Shown: positions 25,302 through 32,887 of the stretch, in pieces
How positions within the stretch are numbered: the first letter of the stretch is position 1
Layout of the letters: every line of letters begins with the position of its first letter
Source of the DNA: an uncultured Victivallaceae bacterium
GTDB lineage: Bacteria > Verrucomicrobiota > Lentisphaeria > Victivallales > Victivallaceae
Assembly (NCBI GenBank): GCA_944392655.1
Contig: CALXXL010000008.1
Span: 1 to 64,000 of the forward strand
Direction of reading: 5' to 3'
DNA: 64,000 nt
Notes under the pieces: generated by a model
Told to the model about the DNA's origin: nothing
The model's input: only the letters and a program-made list of their open reading frames with translations
Databases searched by the model: none
Program-made: the position numbers and the translations under genes

Positions 25302-27023
25302 ATGGGTGAAACACAATGGAAATCAGCCTGTCAAAACTTGGATAACGAAGTCGAAACTCTGATGCGGAAGTTCAGCCTCCCGCATCCTGTCGCATTGTAT
25401 TTTGCCGCCAGAGGTATCCCCGGCGAGCAGATACGCGACTTCCTTAACCCTCGCTTGGCAGCTCTCAGCGATCCTTACCGCTTTCCCGGTATTAAAAAAG
25501 CCGCCGCAAGATTGTGGCAGGCTATTCAGAACCGCGAACCTATTATTATTCACGGCGACTACGATACTGACGGCATTACCGCCAGCGCGTTGCTCTCTCT
25601 CGTTCTCAGACGCAACGGCGCAATCGTTCAGTCGTTTATTCCGCACCGCTTCGACGACGGATACGGGTTTACCCCCGAATCCCTCCACAAGGCGCTTAAC
25701 CAGTACGGCATGTGCAAGGTCCTCGTTACCGTTGACTGCGGCGTAACCAGCTGCGACGCGGTAAGCGAAGCTATTGCCATGGGTATCGACGTTATTATTA
25801 CCGATCACCATGAGGCCGCTGCGGAATTGCCTGACGCTATGGCTGTTATAAATGCTAAAATTTATCCCGAGCTCGAAGATCTCCACGTGCTTTCCGGCGC
25901 CGGAGCCGCTTTCAAGCTCTCTCACGCATTCGTCAAGTACGGCAGGGAAAATAATCTCGGCGGTTTTACCACCCAGCTCGAAGAGGTTCTCGATTATGTC
26001 GCCCTCGGCACCGTGGCCGATATCGTTCCCCTTCAGGGCGAAAACCGCACCATGGTTAAATACGGTATCGAAATACTCCGTAAACAGTTCCGCCCGGGCG
26101 TAAGAGCGCTTATCGAAAGCTCTAAACTGCGTAATGAATTGACCCCCTCGGATATCACTTTCAAGCTCGCTCCGAGAATCAATGCTGCCGGAAGAGTAGG
26201 CGACGCCAATGTGGCAATGAGCCTCCTCGAATCGGATAATATCGTCCAGGCATACCACTTTGCAGGGGAACTCGAAAATTATAACCGCATACGACAGGAA
26301 AAAGAACAGGAGATTTATCAGGAGGCCAAGGCTAAACTCGAAGCCTCTCATCAGCTCCAGGAAAAATATGCCCTCCTCGTCGCAGGACAGGGATGGCATC
26401 AGGGCGTTATAGGTATCGTCGCTTCCAGACTCGCAAGAGATTACAACCGACCCACTATCGTCCTGACTATTCAGGGAGATCACGCTTACGGTTCCGGACG
26501 CAGCGTCGGATCGCTTAACCTCGTGGAAATGCTCTCCCATACCGCCGACGCCCTCGAACGATACGGCGGACACCCAATGGCAGTAGGCGTCGGATTGCTT
26601 ACCAGCAGAATCAACGAATTTCATGAGGCACTCGAAAAAGAGGTCCGCAAAAATATTACCCCGGAAGACCTCGCGGAATTTATCTCGTATGACGGCGAAA
26701 CCGAACTCGAATATCTCAACTCCGAAATGTTCGAGTATATGAAGATGCTCGCTCCGTTCGGACACGGCAACCCGAAGCCCGTCTTCAGATTCAATCAGCT
26801 CAACGTATGCAAGTGTTACCTGATCGGTCAACGCCACACCAGAGGCGTTGTGGCTAACTCAAAAGGCGTCGAAATGGAGTTCATCGCGTTTAATCAGCTC
26901 CCGGAACAGTTCATCGGACGCAGAATGGACGTCCTCGCTACTCCGCAACTCAATAATTATTACAACGTTGAACGTCCTCAGCTCAATATCATATCCGCCA
27001 GGTACGTTGAATTGATTAGATAA
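25302..27023 (+). CDS. recJ: Single-stranded-DNA exonuclease RecJ
   Basis: A 573-aa 5'-3' exonuclease for recombination and mismatch repair. The DHH phosphoesterase motifs are IHGDYDTDGITASALL, VTVDCGVTS and ITDHHEAAAELP; the DHHA1 part has GVIGIVASRLARDYNRP and GYGGH-like YGGHPMAVGVG. A C-terminal OB region follows. Length is typical. The ribosome site is weak (AAAGA). A terminator follows immediately. Confidence 0.95.
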   Translation: MGETQWKSACQNLDNEVETLMRKFSLPHPVALYFAARGIPGEQIRDFLNPRLAALSDPYRFPGIKKAAARLWQAIQNREPIIIHGDYDTDGITASALLSLVLRRNGAIVQSFIPHRFDDGYGFTPESLHKALNQYGMCKVLVTVDCGVTSCDAVSEAIAMGIDVIITDHHEAAAELPDAMAVINAKIYPELEDLHVLSGAGAAFKLSHAFVKYGRENNLGGFTTQLEEVLDYVALGTVADIVPLQGENRTMVKYGIEILRKQFRPGVRALIESSKLRNELTPSDITFKLAPRINAAGRVGDANVAMSLLESDNIVQAYHFAGELENYNRIRQEKEQEIYQEAKAKLEASHQLQEKYALLVAGQGWHQGVIGIVASRLARDYNRPTIVLTIQGDHAYGSGRSVGSLNLVEMLSHTADALERYGGHPMAVGVGLLTSRINEFHEALEKEVRKNITPEDLAEFISYDGETELEYLNSEMFEYMKMLAPFGHGNPKPVFRFNQLNVCKCYLIGQRHTRGVVANSKGVEMEFIAFNQLPEQFIGRRMDVLATPQLNNYYNVERPQLNIISARYVELIR

Positions 27024-27030
27024 CCTCAAC

Positions 27031-27066
27031 GGCGGCTGGCCATTCGGTTAAGCCGCCTTTTTTATC
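27031..27066 (+). terminator. Terminator after recJ
   Basis: GGCGGCT (27031-27037) pairs with AGCCGCC (27051-27057), followed by six T. Confidence 0.9.
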
Positions 27067-27085
27067 TTTTTTTTATTCCCGACAT

Positions 27086-27113
27086 TTGACTCTTTTGCTA
27101 CTAATAGTAAATT
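27086..27113 (+). promoter_or_regulatory. Putative GH36 promoter with palindrome
   Basis: TTGACT (27086-27091) and TAAATT with a 16-base spacer. The spacer contains TACTAATAGTA, an 11-base palindrome that could be an operator. Confidence 0.45.
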
Positions 27114-27161
27114 ACCACCACGCATTACAGAAGCTCAAATACCCGAAATATGAGGTGATTT

Positions 27162-28781
27162 ATGAATGACTATGTATGGATGGATCCAAAACCGTGTTAT
27201 CAGAAGTATCTGAAGCTCAATCTGGCTCATAACGCGGTTCTTGTATATCGCTCAAGCAATAATATGAATGCATCATTCCGCGGTGCAAACCTTTGCATTA
27301 CATGCGGCTTCGACGCTCTTTACACCAGTCAGGACGTAATCGTGGTCGGCGATGAACCTCGCAACAGATATTTCCTTGTCGGCGCTCTTACCGCCAACCG
27401 CAGCTTGACCTATTTCGCCCTCCACCGCATGGGACGCAATCTCGGCGTAACCGTTACCCAGCCCATGATTAAACCGGATGAAACCCCGGAAGAGGTCGTC
27501 GTACTCGAAGGACCGGATTGGCGCGAACTCCTCGTTCAATACGCCGAAATGTCCGCCAAGGCCATGAACGTTAAACCTATCGACGCTACTCATAACCTTA
27601 CCGGATACTGCACATGGTACTACTATTACGCCGATGTCACCGAGGCGGATTTCCTCGAAAATTTGAAGGCACTGAAAGATAATCAGAACGGACCGTACAA
27701 GGCCCAGGTCGTTCAGATCGACGACGGATATCAGGCTTTCCAGGGCGACTGGCTCGATCAGGATCCATCATGGCCAACCCCGCTCGAAACTATCGGTAAA
27801 CAGATATCCGATGCAGGTATGATCCCAGGAATATGGACCATGCCGCTCCTCGCATCTACCGCCAGCCGCGTATTCCGCGAACACCCGGATTGGTTCGTGA
27901 AAGATACCAACGGCAATCCATGGATTATGCCGGGATGGTCGCCAGCTCCGGATCATGAGTGGGTCTGCCTCGACGCTACACGCGACGACGTTATCGAACA
28001 TATTAAACATGTATTCTCCACTTTCCGCAAGTGGGGATTCAGATACTTTAAAATGGACGGACTCGGATTTTGTCTCCCCGACGGCGTGAGAATGGATAAA
28101 AACGCTACACCGGTATCCGCTTTCCGGCGCGGATTGAACGCTATCCGCGAAGCTGTTCCAGATGCTATTCTGCTCGGATGCGGCGCTCCGTTTATGGCCG
28201 TTCTCGGCATCGTCGATTCATGCCGCGTATCTTTAGATACTTCAAGATACTGGATGAACCCATTCTTCGTCGATATCCCTCTTAACTGCGACCCAGCTCC
28301 TTCTCATATGGGAATTCGCGAAGTATGGCACACCACTTTAGGCAACTGGTGGAAGTGCGACAGATGGTTCCGCGCCGACCCGGACGTCATCATGGCAAGA
28401 AGCGATAACGCTTTCTATACCGAAGGCGAAGCCCGCATCTCCGCCGCCGGCGCTCTCCTTACCGGCGTGGCTATCACCAGCGACCACCTGGGCAGAATTA
28501 CCCCGGATCGACTCGCTCTCCTGGGACGCGCCGCCAGCTTGAGACTCCGAGACGCCAGACCTCATAACTGGTATCACGACCGCTGGCCTATGGCTTTTAC
28601 CGGCAAAGTCAACGGCAAGGACGCTGTTTTATTAATCAATGACTCCGAAGTCGAGATTACTTACAACCTCGCCGATTACAACTTGCAGGGGCCGTGCGAA
28701 GAGCTGCTTCAGCCCATGGGTAAACTGGAAAATTCCATTACCCTGCCGCCGCATGACGCCGCTTTAGTGGCCGTTATATAG
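27162..28781 (+). CDS. Alpha-galactosidase-like glycoside hydrolase (GH36 type)
   Basis: A 539-aa TIM-barrel glycosidase of clan GH-D. QIDDGYQAFQGDWL, WFVKDTNGNPWIMPGW and FRYFKMDGLGF show the barrel; the Asp of KMDGL is the expected nucleophile, and the Asp in GIVDSCRVSLDTS is a candidate acid/base. A small C-terminal beta domain follows. There is no signal peptide, so it acts on imported oligosaccharides. It would remove alpha-galactosyl groups; exact linkage is not readable. The start is after a GAGGTG site. Confidence 0.83.
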   Translation: MNDYVWMDPKPCYQKYLKLNLAHNAVLVYRSSNNMNASFRGANLCITCGFDALYTSQDVIVVGDEPRNRYFLVGALTANRSLTYFALHRMGRNLGVTVTQPMIKPDETPEEVVVLEGPDWRELLVQYAEMSAKAMNVKPIDATHNLTGYCTWYYYYADVTEADFLENLKALKDNQNGPYKAQVVQIDDGYQAFQGDWLDQDPSWPTPLETIGKQISDAGMIPGIWTMPLLASTASRVFREHPDWFVKDTNGNPWIMPGWSPAPDHEWVCLDATRDDVIEHIKHVFSTFRKWGFRYFKMDGLGFCLPDGVRMDKNATPVSAFRRGLNAIREAVPDAILLGCGAPFMAVLGIVDSCRVSLDTSRYWMNPFFVDIPLNCDPAPSHMGIREVWHTTLGNWWKCDRWFRADPDVIMARSDNAFYTEGEARISAAGALLTGVAITSDHLGRITPDRLALLGRAASLRLRDARPHNWYHDRWPMAFTGKVNGKDAVLLINDSEVEITYNLADYNLQGPCEELLQPMGKLENSITLPPHDAALVAVI

Positions 28782-28791
28782 GAAGTTCAGC

Positions 28792-29850
28792 GTGAATCAG
28801 GCAGAGAATATAGCCGGATATCTTGAGCAGTTTTATCGCGTAAGCGAATATCCCGCGCTCATCCGGCAGGTCGAAGAGTTCCGTAATTCCGGAGTCTTCC
28901 GGAATCGGAGACTCTTTGACGCTACACCCGTTTTCCGGAATACTCTGGCTAAATATCTGCCTCTTATCGCCGGCGGTGCACAACTCACTGTCGGCATAAA
29001 TTCCCGGGTGCCGCATGACCAGGAAATCGTACGGCTGCTCAAGTCGTGGGATATTGAGGTGATTGAGGAAAACCCGGATGCAGAACGCAATTTTGACATT
29101 GTTATGGATTGTGCCGGAGTTTATACCGGCGTGAAATCCAATTGCGGATATGTAGAACTTACACGCTCAGGGCTATATCACTACCGCGACTCCAGCTCCC
29201 CCGTGTTCTTCGCCGACGGCGGCAGAATTAAACTCATCGAAACCGCCCTCGGTACCGGAGACGGTTTTGTACGCGCAATGCAGAAATCCGGGTTCGGGGA
29301 TTTTGACGGCAGAAAAATCGTGATCTTCGGCTGCGGCAAGGTCGGACGGGGCATCGCCGTTTGCGCCTCAGCCAAAGGAGCTGACGTTATCGCGGTTGAC
29401 AGCCCGGATGTGATACCGCCTGTCAATGTGAAGATCGTGGATATGAATTCGCCGGACAGCATCGACCGGGCTTTAGAAAATGCATGGTGCGTTGTCTCGG
29501 TAACCGGGAAAGCCAATGCGTGGAAAGGCAGGTTCAATATTGCTAAGTTATTGGATTCAAGCTCTTTAATCGTCAATATGGGCGTGGAGGACGAATTCGG
29601 TCCGGAGGTTCCGGAACAGCGGGTTATGAATAACAAAAAACCTTTGAATTTTTTGCTTGACGAACCTACACGTATGCGTTATATTGAGGCCACTATGGCT
29701 TTGGATAACTCAGGCGCGGCATGGCTTTTGCAAAATATTGGACGCAAAGGAATTATCATGCCGCCTGAGGATATGGAAAACGGTATTCTCGCCATATCCG
29801 CGCAATATGGCGAAATCAGAGATGAGCTCAAGGCAATGGAGCTGATGTGA
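28792..29850 (+). CDS. S-adenosylhomocysteine-hydrolase-like NAD-binding protein
   Basis: A 352-aa protein, GTG start with AGGAAG upstream. The centre (about 170-260) is an SAHH-type Rossmann domain: KIVIFGCGKVGRGIAVCAS, then VVSVTGKANAW and LIVNMGVEDEFG, which matches the NIGHFDNE region in position. Around it PVFFADGGRIKLIETALGTG aligns with the SAHH loop but with altered catalytic residues, and the DGGD motif reads DCAG. It is about 70 residues shorter than true SAHH. It lies four bases before an MTA/SAH deaminase, so a role in SAH or S-inosylhomocysteine turnover is inferred. Confidence 0.65.
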   Translation: MNQAENIAGYLEQFYRVSEYPALIRQVEEFRNSGVFRNRRLFDATPVFRNTLAKYLPLIAGGAQLTVGINSRVPHDQEIVRLLKSWDIEVIEENPDAERNFDIVMDCAGVYTGVKSNCGYVELTRSGLYHYRDSSSPVFFADGGRIKLIETALGTGDGFVRAMQKSGFGDFDGRKIVIFGCGKVGRGIAVCASAKGADVIAVDSPDVIPPVNVKIVDMNSPDSIDRALENAWCVVSVTGKANAWKGRFNIAKLLDSSSLIVNMGVEDEFGPEVPEQRVMNNKKPLNFLLDEPTRMRYIEATMALDNSGAAWLLQNIGRKGIIMPPEDMENGILAISAQYGEIRDELKAMELM

Positions 29851-29854
29851 AAAT

Positions 29855-31123
29855 ATGGAACAGTTGATTATTAAAAACGCCAAACTTAACGGCGCCACAA
29901 CCGATATACTTATCGAAAACGGAAGGTTTAAAACCTTTGCTCCGCATATAACTCCATCCCAGGAGCAGTGCGAGCTGTTCGACGCATGCGGCATGACTAT
30001 TGTACCACCGTTTTTTAACGCTCATACCCATGCGGCTATGACGCTGTTCCGCGGGTTCGCCGATGATATCGAACTCTTTGACTGGCTTAATAACTATATA
30101 TGGCCAGCTGAAGCTAAACTTACTCCATACGACGTTTACTGCGGCTCAAAACTCGCTATACTCGAAATGATCAAGTCCGGTACCGTGTTTTTTAACGATA
30201 TGTACTGGTTCCAGGAGGAGACAATACGCGCCGCCGAGGAGATGGGAGTGCGCGCCGCCGTAGGGTTGCTCTTCCTGGAAGATGAAAACGGTAACATCGC
30301 TGAACGTAACGTCCGCGGTAATCAGAAACTGCTCGAAATGAAAAAACAACAGCTGTTCTCCGACCGCATAACGCTTACTCTGGCTCCACATGCTGTATAT
30401 ACCGTTTCCGAACGCAATTTGAGACGCGTCGAAGAGCTGGCGGAAGAGCTTAAACTGCCTGTCCATATTCATCTGGCTGAGACCGCACGCGAAGTACAGG
30501 AGTGCAGAAAGGAACACAGCGGACTCTCTCCTGTAGAGTATCTCGCTTCTTTAGGACTCCTTAACCGCAATTTGATCGCTGCTCATTCAGTTCATTTGAG
30601 CAACTACGATATCGAAATGCTCGCCGACGCTCAGGCGGTCCTCGTTCATATGCCATGTTCCAATATGAAACTTAACTCCGGCGCTTTCCGCTTTGCCGAC
30701 GCTTTTAAAGCAGGATGCCGGATCGCGCTGGGTACCGACGGGTGCGCGTCCAATAACAACCTTTCTATGTTCGACGAAATGAAGTTCGCCGCTCTCGCCG
30801 CTAAACGCGAGGACAATTCCCCCACTGCGGCACCGGCTGACTATGTCTTTAATATCGCTACTACAGGCGGAGCCGAGGCTTTCGGTATCGATTCCGGCGA
30901 AATCTCCCCGGGGAAGCTCGCCGACGCAGTTCTTATTAATACTGATTCATCTTATCTTACCGGAGGAGAATTTATCCCCGGTATGGTATATTCCGCCGAT
31001 TCCAGCGTGGTGGATTCCGTTATATGCAACGGCAGAATTATTATGAAACACCGCGTTGTCCCGGGCGAAAAGCAGATTATCGAGGAGGGTAGAAAATGCG
31101 CCGCTAAACTGCGCGCAAAATAA
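29855..31123 (+). CDS. mtaD: 5-methylthioadenosine/S-adenosylhomocysteine deaminase
   Basis: A 422-aa amidohydrolase that deaminates MTA, SAH or related adenosines. NAHTHAAMTLFRGFADD gives the HxH metal pair and the loop typical of this family; HIHLAET, AAHSVHLS and LGTDGCASNNNLSMF supply the other ligands and the catalytic Asp. Length is as expected. It is linked to the SAHH-like gene upstream (stop to start 4 bases). A terminator follows at 31143. Confidence 0.9.
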   Translation: MEQLIIKNAKLNGATTDILIENGRFKTFAPHITPSQEQCELFDACGMTIVPPFFNAHTHAAMTLFRGFADDIELFDWLNNYIWPAEAKLTPYDVYCGSKLAILEMIKSGTVFFNDMYWFQEETIRAAEEMGVRAAVGLLFLEDENGNIAERNVRGNQKLLEMKKQQLFSDRITLTLAPHAVYTVSERNLRRVEELAEELKLPVHIHLAETAREVQECRKEHSGLSPVEYLASLGLLNRNLIAAHSVHLSNYDIEMLADAQAVLVHMPCSNMKLNSGAFRFADAFKAGCRIALGTDGCASNNNLSMFDEMKFAALAAKREDNSPTAAPADYVFNIATTGGAEAFGIDSGEISPGKLADAVLINTDSSYLTGGEFIPGMVYSADSSVVDSVICNGRIIMKHRVVPGEKQIIEEGRKCAAKLRAK

Positions 31124-31142
31124 TTCTATTTACAGTTTGTTC

Positions 31143-31172
31143 GCGGTTATCTTAAAAAAACCGCTTTTATTA
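31143..31172 (+). terminator. Terminator after mtaD
   Basis: GCGGTT (31143-31148) pairs with AACCGC (31159-31164), followed by TTTTATTATT. Short stem but good T-run. Confidence 0.75.
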
Positions 31173-31255
31173 TTAACCATTGCTCCGGTAAAAAAAGGAG
31201 CAAGCGCTTGACGGAAGAGTTTTTACCGACCGGCAAGCCCAGACAGGAGGTGAAT

Positions 31256-31483
31256 ATGGCTAAATTTGATGAGTTCGATGACGATATTTTCAATGAGGAC
31301 GACGAGCTCTATGACGAAATGCTGATGGAGGATGAGTTCGACGACGAGTTCGACGATTATGATGACTCTGACGACGACTTCGAAGATGATGATGATTTCG
31401 AAGACGATGAAGAGGGACTCGACTTCCTCGGCATGGTTCAGGACGAAGAGGGGAACTGGGTATACCCGGAAGACCTGGAGTAG
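31256..31483 (+). CDS. Extremely acidic 75-aa protein
   Basis: A 75-aa protein in which 41 residues are Asp or Glu, with few basic residues. ATG 31256 follows AGGAGGTGA, an ideal ribosome site and the best in this window, so strong translation is expected. The C-terminus (LDFLGMVQDEEGNWVYPEDLE region, read in parts) is less biased and may be a small folded or docking segment. It could chelate metals, bind basic proteins or mimic DNA. No family recognised. It has its own terminator. Confidence 0.75.
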   Translation: MAKFDEFDDDIFNEDDELYDEMLMEDEFDDEFDDYDDSDDDFEDDDDFEDDEEGLDFLGMVQDEEGNWVYPEDLE

Positions 31484-31506
31484 GTTGAGAATTTAACCGG
31501 CTCAAT

Positions 31507-31545
31507 GCCCGCTGAACGGATTAAACCGTAAGGCGGGCTTTTTTT
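31507..31545. terminator. Terminator after acidic protein
   Basis: GCCCGC (31507-31512) pairs with GCGGGC (31533-31538), with an inner ACGG/CCGT stem, followed by seven T. It serves the + strand gene and overlaps the stop of the convergent gene. Confidence 0.9.
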
Positions 31546-32647
31546 ATCTGCCGCCAACCGTTATTGTGCCGCCGGATACGGAAAAGGACGGCGTGGTATG
31601 TTTCAATACCTTTTCCAGCACCTGTTCACATTTGCCACAGTGCGTACAATTGCCCGCACATAATCCGGCTGTCCCAGACTCCGCCCAGTCCGGCGGAAAT
31701 GCTGAATTGTCCAGCCAATATTCACGCGACATCTGGGAGAATCCCGGATCGATGAAGTCAAATACATTGCCGGAATAACTCTGTTCCGTATAGGCTTTGA
31801 GTATCGTCCACGGCGACTTGGCATCCCGCGTGGAAAGTTTGATCGTCTCTACATACGGCGCGTATAAGTGCAGATCTTCCGGACGTATCCACGTCGCACG
31901 CAGAAATTCACCGAAACGACGCTCCCGGTACATCTTTACACACAATACCGGCGGCACATCCGCTTTTAAACAGCCACGGCAGGCCCGGGGAAAATCATGC
32001 GCAAGCAAAGTTTCATGAAACGTCTGCCACGGACAGTTCCTGAGACAGCCGCTGTTCGCCAGCATACACAGCTTTTTCCCATGCTCCCGACTCCATTCCG
32101 AAAAACGCTTTAATGTCCCAAGATCACGCTGAATGTCCCGGCAGATATAATAAGAGTCAAAATAATCACTCAGATATTCCATCGCCAGCGTCGACGCCAG
32201 ACGCATATTCACCGACGCACGCAACTCAATATGCGGATATTTGTCACGGATGATCTTTGCTATAAAAGGCGACGTAGTCGTAACCACTTCAGGCAGAATT
32301 CCACGCACCTCAAGTTCACGCAATGCCCCGTAAATCCCGTTTACCTGCTCGTCACTGCATGAACTCTCTCCATAACAGGTGGCGTTGAACAGCAGATCAA
32401 GTCCAATCCCGCACGACCGGAAATATTCAAGATCACGTATCAACTGACTGCGCATCGCAGCAATATCACGGCCGGGCAGTTGACGCGCGGATAAAAGTCC
32501 GGGCCAGGGAAAGTAAATCTCCGAAATATAATCACTATACCCTTCAACTACATCCCGTACCGGCCGCTCTCCATAGAAGAAATAACCAACTGCGAATCTT
32601 TTGAAGAGTAACGCTTTTTCCCTCTTTTCCTTTGCCTGTGGGCTCAT
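31544..32647 (-). CDS. U32-peptidase-like TIM-barrel protein with Cys cluster
   Basis: A 367-aa protein, AAAGGA before the ATG. SGCLRNCPWQTFHE (about 205) resembles the Cys motif of the U32/UbiU-UbiV family, which hold a 4Fe-4S cluster. The C-terminus has CAGNCTHCGKCEQVLEKVL, a second Cys cluster. The barrel strands around LDLLFNATCYG and ELRASVNMRL fit as well. U32 relatives modify RNA or small molecules; the reaction here is unknown. It stands alone in its transcript. Confidence 0.6.
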   Translation of the reverse strand: MSPQAKEKREKALLFKRFAVGYFFYGERPVRDVVEGYSDYISEIYFPWPGLLSARQLPGRDIAAMRSQLIRDLEYFRSCGIGLDLLFNATCYGESSCSDEQVNGIYGALRELEVRGILPEVVTTTSPFIAKIIRDKYPHIELRASVNMRLASTLAMEYLSDYFDSYYICRDIQRDLGTLKRFSEWSREHGKKLCMLANSGCLRNCPWQTFHETLLAHDFPRACRGCLKADVPPVLCVKMYRERRFGEFLRATWIRPEDLHLYAPYVETIKLSTRDAKSPWTILKAYTEQSYSGNVFDFIDPGFSQMSREYWLDNSAFPPDWAESGTAGLCAGNCTHCGKCEQVLEKVLKHTTPSFSVSGGTITVGGR

Positions 32648-32812
32648 AAATCCTTTCCTTTCAAAATAGACCGGACTTGTTATCCGTCGTCAGCCATGCA
32701 GAAGTATAACGCTTTTTTCAGCGATTGTCAAACCGCTTTTGCGCAAAAATTTTAATATTGTATCATTTTTTAACTATCATGCTGAAATATTAAAATATAA
32801 TTGAACTCCAGG

Positions 32813-32841
32813 TTGATTTTTAGTCCCCTGCAGACTAAATT
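32813..32841 (+). promoter_or_regulatory. GH84 promoter with operator palindrome
   Basis: TTGATT (32813-32818), a 17-base spacer and TAAATT (32836-32841). The spacer holds TTTAGTC, 7 bases, GACTAAA (32819-32839), a perfect 7+7 inverted repeat that overlaps the -10 box. A dimeric repressor bound there would block the polymerase. The regulator is not identified in the window. Confidence 0.6.
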
Positions 32842-32887
32842 AGTACAATAATTTTTAATCTTTAGTATTCTGGAAAGTATAACACCT

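Noticed and set aside
25323-26837. 504-aa minus-strand frame opposite recJ
   Set aside because: Long only because of the codon bias of recJ on the other strand; no recognised motif or start signal.
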